The notes under the pieces: generated by a model
Told to the model about the DNA's origin: nothing
Database searches by the model: none
What the model saw: the letters and a program-made list of their open reading frames with translations, nothing else
Made by a program: the position numbers and the translations under genes
Origin: Erythrobacter sp. BLCC-B19
GTDB lineage: Bacteria; Pseudomonadota; Alphaproteobacteria; Sphingomonadales; Sphingomonadaceae
Assembly: GCF_028621955.1 (NCBI RefSeq)
Contig: NZ_CP117516.1
Span: forward strand, 2,378,001-2,442,000
Length of the DNA stretch: 64,000 bases
Direction of reading: 5' to 3'
In this document: positions 53,881 to 63,296 of the stretch, in pieces
Position numbering within the stretch: position 1 is the stretch's first letter
How the letters are laid out: each line of letters starts with the position of its first letter

Positions 53881-54779
53881 GCCGCGCTTTTGCGCTTGGC
53901 CCACAAGTCCCACACGAACACGCCCACCGCGATCCAGATCAGCACGAAGCTCGCCAGCTTGGCGGGCGCTAGCGGCTGGTGGAACACGGTGAGCCCGAGG
54001 AAGAACACGATCGTGGGCGACAGGTACTGGATGAAGCCCAGCGTCGAATAATCCATCCGCCGCGCCGCGATGGCAAACAGCAGCAGCGGCACAGCGGTAA
54101 CCACGCCCGAGAAGACGATCAGCGCGCTCATCCATGCGTCATGCCCGAAGGCTGACCCTTGCGGGCTGATGGCGTACCATCCGGCGATGGCAGCGGCGAC
54201 CGGCATCAGGATTGCGCTTTCGATGGTAAGGCCGGGGAGCGAGCCGACAGCAACTTGTTTGCGAACAAGGCCATAGAAGGCAAAGCTGAGAGCGAGACTG
54301 AGGCTGATCCACAGGCTTGTCACCGCGCCTGCCGCCAGCAAGGTCACCGCCAGCCCGGCGATGCCAACCGCCACCCATTGCCGCCGCGACAGGCGCTCGC
54401 CGAGAAACAACGTGCCCAGCAGCACGTTGAGCAGCGGGTTGAGATAGTAGCCGATGCTCGCGGCATAGACCTCGCCCGCCATGATCGCCCAGATGTAAAC
54501 GAACCAGTTGAACCCGATCAGCACCGCGCTGGCGAGCAGCGCCAGCAGGCTGCGGGGGCTTTTCAGCGCCGCCAGCAATTCGGGGAACTGGCGGCGCCAG
54601 GCGACGATCACCAGGCACAGCGGCAGCGTCCAGATGATCCGCCAGCCGACGAATTCGAACGGCGGCACGCTCTTCACCAGCAGCAGGTAGAGCGGCAGGA
54701 AGCCCCAGATCAGATAGGCTCCCAGCGCCGGAGCGAGGCCCGAGGCCTTGGGTGGAGCGGGAGGGGCGGGGTTGGTCAT
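53877..54779 (-). CDS. rarD: EamA-family transporter RarD
   Basis: A 300-residue membrane protein with about ten helices in two EamA repeats (ALGAYLIWGFLPLYLLLVKS; SIGYYLNPLLNVLLGTLFLGERLSRRQW; STLGFIQYLSPTIVFFLGLTVFHQPL). RarD proteins were first linked to chloramphenicol sensitivity; the actual substrate is unknown. It is convergent with pyrC and divergent from the lipoprotein gene. Confidence 0.92.
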   Translation of the reverse strand: MTNPAPPAPPKASGLAPALGAYLIWGFLPLYLLLVKSVPPFEFVGWRIIWTLPLCLVIVAWRRQFPELLAALKSPRSLLALLASAVLIGFNWFVYIWAIMAGEVYAASIGYYLNPLLNVLLGTLFLGERLSRRQWVAVGIAGLAVTLLAAGAVTSLWISLSLALSFAFYGLVRKQVAVGSLPGLTIESAILMPVAAAIAGWYAISPQGSAFGHDAWMSALIVFSGVVTAVPLLLFAIAARRMDYSTLGFIQYLSPTIVFFLGLTVFHQPLAPAKLASFVLIWIAVGVFVWDLWAKRKSAA

Positions 54780-55085
54780 GGTGAGCGCGCGTTAGGGGCG
54801 CGGGACGCGGGCTGCAAGCGGTGCCGGTCGCTGAATGGTGGCTGACAGGCACAAAGCCGATTCGTTCAGGTTGGACGTATTATAAGTGAACAACATCGCA
54901 GGGGGCTCCGACCACGCATCCCCCTGTCCAGACCTTGCGGCCATTCCCACCAAATGGCTCGCCAGCGCGAAGCGGCGTCCAGCTCTTCGCGGAAAGCGCC
55001 TTCGGATCGCCCTTGCGGCATCCGGAGGCGTTTTCATGTGGGGCGGGCGAGGGGGAAATTAACCATCCTGTGCCAAGGCGATGCG
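54780..55085. other. 306-base intergenic region with AT-rich element
   Basis: No gene is seen between rarD and the lipoprotein gene. The only clear feature is the AT-rich TATTATAAG at 54878-54886. On the minus strand it reads TATAAT (54884-54879), a perfect -10 for leftward rarD, without a clear -35. Nothing else in this stretch could be assigned. Confidence 0.35.
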
Positions 55086-55817
55086 ATGCGTACGGCGGCC
55101 CTTGCCCTGATCTGCCTTGCTGTGACCGCTTGCGGCGATGACGCCGTGCGCGAGGTGTCTGACCGCGCGGCGCTGGTGGGGGAAGACCCGGTGATCGCCC
55201 GCGCGCTCAACGATCCGCTGATGAGCGACCCCGATCTTGCCAGCCGCAACGAGGCCAATGCGGCGTTGGGCTTTGCCGATAGCCACGCCCTGCCGGTGAT
55301 CGTCGCCAGCGGAGCCGATGCCAGCGCCGCGCGTGAGGCGCTGCGGCTCGATCTGCTTGCCGATGGGCCGATCCCCGATCTGCCCCTCCCGCGCGAGCGC
55401 GCCGAGGGCGCTGCGCCGTTGAAGGCGCTCGGGCCGATGGCGGGCGCGGCAGAGCTGCTCGACGCGGTCGGTGCGCCTGCGACCTGTGCGGCAGGGCTGC
55501 GCGAGGATTTCGCGCTTGCCGCCAGCCTGCCGCCCCCGGCTGTACTGCCGCCGCTGGGCATGGTGCGCCAGGCAGGCGGGGCAGACGGGGCGGGCTGCGG
55601 TGTGCGGATCGTGCGCTACACCACGGCTGCGCGGCCTGAGGATGTGCTGCAATATCACTATGCCAAGGCCCGGCGCGCCGGGATGAAAGCCACCCGCTAT
55701 GACGAGCCCGAGGCGATCATCCGGGCGCGCGGCAAGGGCGCAGAGGCGCTGACAGTCCATGCGCGCCCGGCCTTGCATGGGCTGACCGGTGTGGATCTGA
55801 TCTACCGCGCGCCCTAG
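55086..55817 (+). CDS. predicted lipoprotein (unknown function)
   Basis: A 243-residue protein with a lipoprotein signal (MRTAALALICLAVTAC; Cys at about 16 in a LAVTAC box). The mature part starts with GDDAVREVSDR and contains two further Cys (TCAAG, GCGV) and a ferredoxin-like C-terminal line (VRIVRYTTAARPEDVLQYHYAKARRAGM). No family was recognised. The stop overlaps the convergent astD by 4 bases. Confidence 0.78.
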   Translation: MRTAALALICLAVTACGDDAVREVSDRAALVGEDPVIARALNDPLMSDPDLASRNEANAALGFADSHALPVIVASGADASAAREALRLDLLADGPIPDLPLPRERAEGAAPLKALGPMAGAAELLDAVGAPATCAAGLREDFALAASLPPPAVLPPLGMVRQAGGADGAGCGVRIVRYTTAARPEDVLQYHYAKARRAGMKATRYDEPEAIIRARGKGAEALTVHARPALHGLTGVDLIYRAP

Positions 55818-57238
55818 GGCCGCATCCCGACCATGATCGTCGCGCGCGGCTGATCCATTTCGGTGCTGGCGACCGGGTAGGCGCAGTAATCGGCGGCGTA
55901 ATAGGCCGCCGGGCGGTGGTTGCCCGAAAGGCCGATCCCGCCGAAGGGTGCCTTGGACGAAGCCCCGTTGGTGGGCGAATTCCAGTTGATGATCCCGGCG
56001 CGGATATTCGCCCAGAAGCGCCCGTAATCATCCGGGGTGCCCCCGATCAGCGAGGCTGAGAGGCCGAAGCGGGTGTTGTTCGCCTCGGCGATCCCGGCGT
56101 CGAGATCGGGCACGCGGATCACTTGCAGCAGCGGGCCGAACAGCTCGATGTCGGGACGTTCGGGCACGTCGGTCACGTCGATGATGCCGGGGCTGAGATA
56201 GGGCAGATCCGGAACGGTGCGGCGCATATGCAGCAGCGGGCGGCCACCGGCGGTGAGCAGCGCGACGAAGCTTTCCATCAGGCGGTCGGCGGTGTCGTTG
56301 TCGATCACCGGGCCCATGAAGGGCTGCGGTTCGCCCAGCGGATCGCCCACCATCAGCTTGCGTGCGTGCGGGATCAGGGTGGCCATCAGATCATCGTAGA
56401 GGCTTTCCTTGACGATCAGCCGCCGCGCGGCGGTGCAGCGTTGTCCGGCGCTGGTGAACGCGCTCTGGAGGATCAGCGCGGCGGCGTCGTCAAGCCGGGG
56501 GGTGTCGATCACCACGATCGGGTTGTTGCCGCCCATTTCCAGCGCGACGATCTTGCCCGGATTGCTGGCGAGCTTGCGGTTGATCGCGATCCCTGCCTGC
56601 GCAGAACCCGTGAACAGCACGCCGTCGATCCCCGGATGGGCGACCAGCGCCTTGCCCTGTTCCGGCCCGCCGATGACGCACTGGATCACATCTTCGGGCA
56701 CGCCAGCACGGTGGAAGGCGGCGACCAGCGCCTCGCCCACCGCCGGGGTCTTTTCCGAAGGCTTGAACACCACCGCGTTGCCCGCGATCAGCGCAGGCAC
56801 GATATGGCCGTTGGGCAGGTGCGCGGGGAAGTTGTAGGGGCCGAGCACCGCCATCACCCCATGCGGCTTGTGGCGCAGGGCGGCGCTCGCATTCAGCCCG
56901 GCATCGAGCTTCTTCTTGCCGGTGCGTTCGGCAAAGGCCTGCACCGAAATGTCGACCTTGTTCACCACCGCGTCGACTTCGGTGCGGGCTTCCCACAGGG
57001 GCTTGCCCGCCTCGCGCGCGATCAGTTCAGCGAGGGCTTCGGCATCGCGGCGCACCGTGTTGGCAAAGGCGCGCATGGTTTCGATCCGGGTGGTGAGCGG
57101 CAGCGCGGCCCAGCCCGCCCATGCGCCGCGCGCAGCAGAGACCGCCGCATCGACATCGCTGATCGGCCCGCGCCACAGCTCCTCGCCGCTCGCCGGTTCG
57201 ATCGAGATCAGCACCTGATCGGTCACGCCGCCTGTCAT
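55814..57238 (-). CDS. astD: succinylglutamate-semialdehyde dehydrogenase (AstD)
   Basis: An NAD-dependent aldehyde dehydrogenase, 474 residues, with the cofactor line VLGPYNFPAHLPNGHIVPAL, FTGSAQAGIAIN, catalytic Glu in VALEMGGNNP and Cys in SAGQRCTAARR. The C-terminal HRPAAYYAADYCAYPVASTE is diagnostic of AstD, fourth enzyme of the arginine succinyltransferase pathway, which ends in glutamate and succinate. The other ast genes are not here. Confidence 0.94.
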   Translation of the reverse strand: MTGGVTDQVLISIEPASGEELWRGPISDVDAAVSAARGAWAGWAALPLTTRIETMRAFANTVRRDAEALAELIAREAGKPLWEARTEVDAVVNKVDISVQAFAERTGKKKLDAGLNASAALRHKPHGVMAVLGPYNFPAHLPNGHIVPALIAGNAVVFKPSEKTPAVGEALVAAFHRAGVPEDVIQCVIGGPEQGKALVAHPGIDGVLFTGSAQAGIAINRKLASNPGKIVALEMGGNNPIVVIDTPRLDDAAALILQSAFTSAGQRCTAARRLIVKESLYDDLMATLIPHARKLMVGDPLGEPQPFMGPVIDNDTADRLMESFVALLTAGGRPLLHMRRTVPDLPYLSPGIIDVTDVPERPDIELFGPLLQVIRVPDLDAGIAEANNTRFGLSASLIGGTPDDYGRFWANIRAGIINWNSPTNGASSKAPFGGIGLSGNHRPAAYYAADYCAYPVASTEMDQPRATIMVGMRP

Positions 57239-57326
57239 CGTGCCCTTACCTGTCTGTTATTCTTGCCCCCGCAATCTTTCCCGGCCCTATCGCGGCACGC
57301 CCGCAAAAGATAGGGGGGGAAGTGCT

Positions 57327-58739
57327 CTATGGGTCTGAAACCGAGGCATGGCCCCAGGGGAGGGGTGCAGGGCCGTGGGCTGCGCCCATGCGCCGGATCG
57401 CGGCGACCTTGGCGTGGAGCGGAGCCCAGTCGTCGTTTTCGGCTATCGCGGCCCAGATCGCCTCGACCTCGTCGATCAGCATCGACTGCGGGGCGGGGTC
57501 GGCCCAGTATTCGTGCGTATCGGCGACGGGCTGATAATGGCGGAAGGCTTCGGGCAGGCCGCGCCCGCCGCGATGGGCGAAGAAGAAGGCATCGGGCTGG
57601 ACGCTCCCTGCGCGCATTTGCGCCTCGCACCCGGCCATAAGCTGGGCATCCTCCTCCGGCCCCTGGCTCTGTACCCCCAGCCGCCAGCACCACCGCCGCG
57701 CGACGGCGGCCATGTAAAGCGGCCCGAAGCGTTCGAGCGCGGCGACCAGCGGCGCGGTGTCGGCATGGAGGCGCAGCGCGACCGCCAGCTGCCCGCAGTT
57801 CCAGTGCAACGCCTCGGGCTGGCGGCCGAAGGCATAGAGCCCGCCGTGGTCGAAATAGGCGGCGGTAAAGCCCGGCTCCCACGCCGGCAGCCAGCGCCAG
57901 GGGCCATAGTCGAAGCTTTCGCCGGTGATGTTCATGTTGTCGGTATTGAGCACCCCGTGGACGAAGCCTGCGACCATGTAGCTCGCGGCAAGGTCGGCCA
58001 TGCGTTCGGTCACGGCGTGCATCAGGCGGATCGCGGGATTGTCCCGGTCGGGCGCGTCTGCGGGCGGGGGCGGGGCGGGGAAGTTCTGGAGGCAGTAGTC
58101 GATCAGGTATTCCATCTCGTCCGCCGCCTCGAGCGACAACAGCCGCTGGAAGGTGCCGAAACGGATGTGCGAATGGCTGAGGCGCACCAGCACAGCTGAC
58201 CGGGTGGGGCTGGGTTCATCGCCGCGATAGAGGCTCTCGCCGGTCTCGATCACGCTGAAGGTCTTGGAGGTGTTGACGCCGAGAGCCTCCAGCATCTCGG
58301 TCGCGAGGATTTCGCGCACTGCGCCCTTCAGCGTCAACCGGCCATCGCCCGAGCGGCTCCACGGGGTCTGGCCCGATCCCTTGGTGCCAAGATCCATCAG
58401 CCGCCCATCGGCCCCGCGCATCTGTGCAAACAGGAACCCGCGCCCGTCGCCGATTTCGGGGTTGTACACCCGGAACTGGTGCCCGTGATAACGCAGCGCC
58501 AGCGGCTGGGGGATATTGCCGTCGAGCGGCTGGAAACGCCCGAAATGCTGCGTCCACGCCTCGTCAGAAAGGCCCGCCAGCCCAATGCTGGCCGCGGCCT
58601 TGTCGTTGCGCCAGCGCAACCGGGTTTCGGGGAAGTCGGCCGCCTCGACCATGTCGCCCAGCCATTCGGACAGCGGCAGGATCGCCGGGTCGGGGCGATA
58701 GGGGACATCACATTCGGCGGGTTGCGCAGGCTCGATCAT
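57327..58739 (-). CDS. selO: protein adenylyltransferase SelO (YdiU/UPF0061)
   Basis: A 470-residue pseudokinase-fold enzyme that AMPylates proteins in relatives and protects against oxidative stress. The inverted-ATP kinase features are visible: LGTKGSGQTPWSR, SLYRGDEPSPTRSAVLVRLSHSH, and GVLNTDNMNITGESFDYGPW with the metal-binding Asn and Asp. The start at 58739 is preferred. Proteins of bacteria are usually without selenocysteine, and none is seen at the C-terminus here. It is divergent from the alpha/beta hydrolase. Confidence 0.93.
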   Translation of the reverse strand: MIEPAQPAECDVPYRPDPAILPLSEWLGDMVEAADFPETRLRWRNDKAAASIGLAGLSDEAWTQHFGRFQPLDGNIPQPLALRYHGHQFRVYNPEIGDGRGFLFAQMRGADGRLMDLGTKGSGQTPWSRSGDGRLTLKGAVREILATEMLEALGVNTSKTFSVIETGESLYRGDEPSPTRSAVLVRLSHSHIRFGTFQRLLSLEAADEMEYLIDYCLQNFPAPPPPADAPDRDNPAIRLMHAVTERMADLAASYMVAGFVHGVLNTDNMNITGESFDYGPWRWLPAWEPGFTAAYFDHGGLYAFGRQPEALHWNCGQLAVALRLHADTAPLVAALERFGPLYMAAVARRWCWRLGVQSQGPEEDAQLMAGCEAQMRAGSVQPDAFFFAHRGGRGLPEAFRHYQPVADTHEYWADPAPQSMLIDEVEAIWAAIAENDDWAPLHAKVAAIRRMGAAHGPAPLPWGHASVSDP

Positions 58740-58810
58740 CCCGCGATAGTGGGGGCAAGCGCGCGGCCCTGCAAGCCGTGCCACTTGGATCAGAGGGAAT
58801 TACGCCGTCC

Positions 58811-59689
58811 ATGGCCGCCACCTACGAAGACCGCTACTGGACCAGCAGCGATGGATTGAACCTGCATTATCGCAATTACCCCGGCCCCCAGGCAGGCGGC
58901 GAGGGTGCCGCCAAGCTGCCGGTGCTGTGTATGCACGGCCTCACCCGCAACGCCCGCGATTTTGCCGCGCTGGCCGAGGAGTTGAGCGCGACGCGCCGCG
59001 TGATCGTCACCGAGATGCGCGGGCGGGGGATGAGTGACTACGCGCCGGATTCGGACACCTACTCGCCGATCACCTATGTGGGCGACGTGGAAAAGCTGCT
59101 CGCCGAGGAGGGCATCAGCCGCTTTGCCGTGGTCGGCACCTCGATGGGCGGTCTGATGACGATGCTGATGGCCGCCGGACAGCCGGGCCGGATGAGCGCG
59201 GTGGTGATGAACGACATCGGCCCCGAAGTCGACGCGGCCGGCTTGCAGCGCATTTCGGGCTATGTCGGGCAGGGCCGCTCCTATCCCACCTGGGTTCATG
59301 CTGCCCGCGGGCTGGCCGAGGCGCATGGCGCAGCCTTCCCCGATTATGACCTCGACCAGTGGCTCGAGATGGCCAAGCGCACGATGGTGGTGAGCCAGAA
59401 CGGGCGGATCGTGTTCGACTATGACATGGCCATCGCCGAGCCCTTCGCCAAGCCCGGCAACGCCGCGCCGCCCAACCTGTGGCTCGCCTTCGAGGCGCTC
59501 AGCGGCGTGCCGATGCTGCTGGTGCGCGGCGGGCTGTCCGACCTGTTGAGCGAGGACACGGTCAAGCAGATGGGGCTGCGCAACCCGGCGATGCGCGCGA
59601 TCACCGTGCCGCGGGTGGGCCATGCGCCCACGCTCGACGAGCCCGAGGTGCGCGCCGCCATCGCCGCGCTGCTGGACGCGGCGGAGTGA
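58811..59689 (+). CDS. alpha/beta hydrolase
   Basis: A 292-residue alpha/beta hydrolase with a serine nucleophile (VVGTSMGGLMTM, Ser near residue 118), the oxyanion HGLT near 41, an acid near GGLSDLLSED and the base in PRVGHAPTLDEPE. Substrate unknown. The stop overlaps the glycosyltransferase start (GTGA). A longer reading from 58424 lies over selO and is rejected. Confidence 0.87.
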   Translation: MAATYEDRYWTSSDGLNLHYRNYPGPQAGGEGAAKLPVLCMHGLTRNARDFAALAEELSATRRVIVTEMRGRGMSDYAPDSDTYSPITYVGDVEKLLAEEGISRFAVVGTSMGGLMTMLMAAGQPGRMSAVVMNDIGPEVDAAGLQRISGYVGQGRSYPTWVHAARGLAEAHGAAFPDYDLDQWLEMAKRTMVVSQNGRIVFDYDMAIAEPFAKPGNAAPPNLWLAFEALSGVPMLLVRGGLSDLLSEDTVKQMGLRNPAMRAITVPRVGHAPTLDEPEVRAAIAALLDAAE

Positions 59690-60828
59690 GCCAGATTGCG
59701 GGGCTTGCGGTGCCCCGCATCCTCCACTGCCATTCGACCTTCAGTGCCGGGGGCAAGGAGGTGCGCTGCGCCCGGCTGATGAACGGCTGGGGCGGGCGGC
59801 TCCACCATACCGTCATCTCCGCCGAGCCGGAGGCCATGGCCGCCGCCGCGCTGATCGAGCCGGGCGTGCCGGTGTGCTACCCGGCGGATTTCCCCTCGCT
59901 GAAGGGCAGGCCCACCCCCGGACGGCTCGCCGCGCTGGCGCGGGCGCTGGCCGGCTATAACCTCATCTGCACCTACAACTGGGGCGCGATGGATGTGGTG
60001 ATGGCGCACCGCCTGTTCGCCCAGAGCTTCGGCCTGCCGCCGCTGATCCACCACGAGGACGGCTTCAACGAAGACGAGGCCGAACGGCTGAACCCGCTGC
60101 GCAACCTCTACCGCCGCGCCGCCTTGACCGGAGCGGCGGCGCTGATCGTGCCCTCCACCGGGCTGGAGGCGATCGCCCGCGACGTCTGGCACCAGCCCCT
60201 TGCGCGCCTGCACCGCATCGCCAACGGCATCGACACCGCCGCCTTTGCCGCGCCGCCTGACGCGGGGGCGCTCCCCATCGCCAAGCGCGAGGGCGAGCAT
60301 TGGGTCGGCACGCTCGCCGGATTGCGCCCCGTCAAGCGCCTGCCCGATCTGGTCGCCGCCTGCGCCGCGCTGCCGCACAACTGGCACCTTGTAATCTGCG
60401 GCGAGGGGCCAGAGCGGCCTGCGATCCTCGCCGCTGCCGAGGCCCATGGGATCGCCGGGCGCGTCCATCTGCCCGGCGCGGTCGATCCGGCCCGCGTGGT
60501 CGGCCTGTTCGACATTTTCGCGCTCTCATCCGCCTCCGAGCAGTTCCCGCTTTCAGTGGTCGAGGCGATGGCAGCCGGGTTGCCGGTGGCTGCGCCCGAT
60601 GTCGGCGATGTCCGCATGATCCTTGCCGAGGAAAACCGCGCCTCTGTCACCCCGGCAGGCGATGTGCCCGCGCTCGCTGCGGCGCTCGCCACGCTGGCCG
60701 CTGACCCCGCCCTGCGTGCACGGCTCGGCGCCGCCAACGCCGCCCGCGCTGCGGCGCAGTTCGATATCGCCGCGATGCGCGCCGCTTACGAGGCGGTTTA
60801 CGCGCAGGCGATGGGGCGGGTCTTCTGA
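59686..60828 (+). CDS. glycosyltransferase family 4
   Basis: A 380-residue GT-B glycosyltransferase. N-terminal domain starts VPRILHCHSTFSAGGKEVR; the nucleotide-sugar domain has VGTLAGLRPVKRLPDLV, VICGEGPERPAI and the E-x7-E line SEQFPLSVVEAMAAGLPV, all GT4. Acceptor and sugar unknown. The start is a GTG overlapping the upstream stop (GTGA), so it is coupled to the alpha/beta hydrolase. Confidence 0.9.
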   Translation: MSQIAGLAVPRILHCHSTFSAGGKEVRCARLMNGWGGRLHHTVISAEPEAMAAAALIEPGVPVCYPADFPSLKGRPTPGRLAALARALAGYNLICTYNWGAMDVVMAHRLFAQSFGLPPLIHHEDGFNEDEAERLNPLRNLYRRAALTGAAALIVPSTGLEAIARDVWHQPLARLHRIANGIDTAAFAAPPDAGALPIAKREGEHWVGTLAGLRPVKRLPDLVAACAALPHNWHLVICGEGPERPAILAAAEAHGIAGRVHLPGAVDPARVVGLFDIFALSSASEQFPLSVVEAMAAGLPVAAPDVGDVRMILAEENRASVTPAGDVPALAAALATLAADPALRARLGAANAARAAAQFDIAAMRAAYEAVYAQAMGRVF

Positions 60829-60998
60829 TACCTGCCAATCTGCGCAAATGCGCTTCATCCCCCGTTCAATTGCCCTCGCGCATTCCCCTTGGCCCGCGCA
60901 AGGTGCCATTGCGCGGCAGGGCACACCTGCCTAAAGAGCGCGCAACGCCCCACCGCCTGCGCGCGGTGCCTGACTGATACGAGGACGAGACGACACCC

Positions 60999-61778
60999 AT
61001 GGCGCGCACGCCCACAACACCCAACCCGTCGATCAATCCCGAAGACGAGGTGCTGATCCGCGAGATCGACGAGGCAGTGCGCGAAGATGCGCTGCTGACC
61101 TTCCTGCGCGTTCACGGGATGAAGGTGCTGGGCGTGATCCTGGCCGGGCTTGCCGCGCTGGGCGGCTGGCTGATCTGGGATCACTACGCGGAAAAGTCGC
61201 TCGAAACCCAGTCCGAAACGCTGGTCTCGGCGCTCGACTATGCGCGCCAGCGTGATTTCAAGACCGCCTCGCAGAAGGTCACCCCGCTGCTCGGCGATGA
61301 TTCCACCCCGGCCGCTCGCGCGGCAGCGCGGTTCATTCAGGCGAGCGCCGCGCTGGCCGAGGGCAACACCCAGGCGGCAAGCGGGCTCTACAAGCAGGTC
61401 GCCAATGATGCCGATGCGCCCCCGGCGCTGCGCGATCTGGCCAAGATCCGTGATGTCAGCCTCAATTTCGATGCGATGAAGCCGGCGGACGTGATCGCTC
61501 AGCTCGGCCCGCTCGCCAAGCCCGGCAACCCCTATTTCGGATCGGCTGGAGAGCTGGTCGCCATGGCCCATGTCGAGGCCGGCAACCGCGCCGCGGCAGG
61601 CAAGATTTTCGCCGATATCGCCCAGCAGGAAGACCTGCCCGAAACCCTGCGCAGCCGCGCGCGCCAGATGGCCGGGCTGATGGGGGTCGATGCGGTGGTC
61701 GATGTCGACAAGCTGCTCAAGGACCAGGGGGTCAAGACGTCCGGGGCAGAAGGCGGCAGCGATGCCGCGGCCGAATAG
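60999..61778 (+). CDS. tetratricopeptide/YfgM-like membrane protein
   Basis: A 259-residue protein with a cytoplasmic N-terminus (to about 40), one membrane helix (about 44-66, GVILAGLAALGGWLIWDHY) and a periplasmic TPR-like helical domain (ALDYARQRDFKTAS, ARFIQASAALAEGNTQAASGLYKQVANDADAPPALRDLAKI). YfgM associates with the SecYEG translocon and periplasmic chaperones and is usually next to bamB, as here. Confidence 0.87.
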   Translation: MARTPTTPNPSINPEDEVLIREIDEAVREDALLTFLRVHGMKVLGVILAGLAALGGWLIWDHYAEKSLETQSETLVSALDYARQRDFKTASQKVTPLLGDDSTPAARAAARFIQASAALAEGNTQAASGLYKQVANDADAPPALRDLAKIRDVSLNFDAMKPADVIAQLGPLAKPGNPYFGSAGELVAMAHVEAGNRAAAGKIFADIAQQEDLPETLRSRARQMAGLMGVDAVVDVDKLLKDQGVKTSGAEGGSDAAAE

Positions 61779-61788
61779 GACGAGAGGG

Positions 61789-63150
61789 ATGGAACGGACG
61801 CGAATGACGGGTATCAAGATTGCACGCGCCGCCTTGCTGGCAGGCGTGTTCGCGGCCGGGCTGACCGGTTGCAAGGGCGGGCTGTTCGGCGGCGGGGATG
61901 AAAAGACCACGCCCACCGTGGGCAACCGTATGCCGATCCTGTCGCGGATCGAGAGCGGGGCCGAAGTCGATCCTGCGCTCGCCGGGATCAGCGTCGTCCT
62001 GCCGCCGCAGCGCACCAACCCCGAATGGGGGCAGGCCGGTGGTTCGGCGAGCAAGTCCTATGGCCACCTGACCCTGTCGGAAAACCCTACCAAGGCGTGG
62101 ACCGCCAAGGTCGCCGGTTCCAGCAACCGGATGCGCCTTGCCGCATCGCCGGTGGTGGGCGGCGGCAAGCTGTTTGCCGAGGGGACCGACGGCGTGATCG
62201 TCGCCTTCGACAAGGCCACCGGCGCGCGCCTGTGGTCGCTTGGCGATGGCGACATGACCAAGGACCAGGCGCCCTCGGCGTTCGGCGGCGGGGTCAGCTA
62301 TGAGGCGGGCATCGTCTATGCCACCAACGGCGTGGGCGAGGTCAAGGCGGTCAATGCCGACACCGGCGAGGTGATCTGGAAGGTCAAGCCCTCCGGCCCC
62401 TTGCGCGGATCGCCGACCATCGCCTTTGGCCAGCTCTATGTGATGACGCAGGACAACCAGATCATCTCGCTCAGCACCAAGGATGGCTCGCTCGTGTGGG
62501 ATGAGAGCGGATCGAACACCCAGTCGGGCGTGTTCGGGGTTGCCGCACCTGCGGCCGGGCAGGGCTCGATCGTCGCTGGCTATTCGAGCGGCGAGCTGTC
62601 GGCCTATCGTTACGAGAATGGCCGCACTCTGTGGTCGGACGCGCTGGCGCGCACCAATATCTCGACCACGGTCGGCACCATCACCGACATCGACGCCGAT
62701 CCGATCATCGATTCGGGCCGGGTCTACGCGCTCGGGCAGGGCGGGCGCATGGCGGCCTATGAACTGGTCACCGGCCAGCGCATCTGGGAATTGAACCTCG
62801 CAGGCATCTCCACCCCCGCCATCGCGGGCGAGTGGATCTTCACCCTCACCGATGACGCACGCCTGCTCGCCATCGCCCGTTCCTCGGGCCGGGTGCGCTG
62901 GATTGCCCAATTGCAGCGCTACAAGGACGAGAAGGACAAGGAAGGCCCGATCTTCTGGACCGGCCCGGTGCTGGCAGGCGGCCAGCTGTGGGTCGCCAGC
63001 TCGCGCGGCGAGGTGTGGAAGGTCAGCGCGGGCGAGGGGTCGGCCACGCTGTTCGCCGATGTCGGCGCGCCGGTCAGCCTTGCGCCGGTGGTGGCGGACG
63101 GGATGCTCTACCTGTTGGACGATGCCGGCACGATCCACGCCTGGAAGTAG
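61789..63150 (+). CDS. bamB: outer-membrane assembly lipoprotein BamB-like beta-propeller
   Basis: A 453-residue lipoprotein with lipobox LTGC (about residue 27 from 61789), followed by an eight-bladed PQQ-like propeller. Repeats such as KAVNADTGEVIWKVKPSG, LSTKDGSLVWDESGSN and RYENGRTLWSDALART are visible. BamB works with BamA to insert beta-barrel proteins. AGGA 8 bases before the ATG supports 61789; an ATG at 61804 is possible. Its neighbour YfgM-like gene is 10 bases upstream. Confidence 0.93.
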   Translation: MERTRMTGIKIARAALLAGVFAAGLTGCKGGLFGGGDEKTTPTVGNRMPILSRIESGAEVDPALAGISVVLPPQRTNPEWGQAGGSASKSYGHLTLSENPTKAWTAKVAGSSNRMRLAASPVVGGGKLFAEGTDGVIVAFDKATGARLWSLGDGDMTKDQAPSAFGGGVSYEAGIVYATNGVGEVKAVNADTGEVIWKVKPSGPLRGSPTIAFGQLYVMTQDNQIISLSTKDGSLVWDESGSNTQSGVFGVAAPAAGQGSIVAGYSSGELSAYRYENGRTLWSDALARTNISTTVGTITDIDADPIIDSGRVYALGQGGRMAAYELVTGQRIWELNLAGISTPAIAGEWIFTLTDDARLLAIARSSGRVRWIAQLQRYKDEKDKEGPIFWTGPVLAGGQLWVASSRGEVWKVSAGEGSATLFADVGAPVSLAPVVADGMLYLLDDAGTIHAWK

Positions 63151-63158
63151 GTTCCGAC

Positions 63159-63191
63159 CGGGGCGCCGGGCCATCGCGGCCTTTCGCCCCG
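63159..63191 (+). terminator. possible hairpin terminator after bamB
   Basis: CGGGGCG (63159-63165) and CGCCCCG (63185-63191) pair, with GGCC/GGCC paired inside the loop. There is no T-run, so the role as terminator is uncertain. Confidence 0.35.
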
Positions 63192-63296
63192 CGGTGCCGT
63201 GATCCGGGCGGGCCATTGCCGTTTCTGGCATCCTGTGTCGGGTTTTGCGCGGACTTTGCCGGGCTGTTAACCCTTTGTGTGTAGGGCAGGGCGGCC

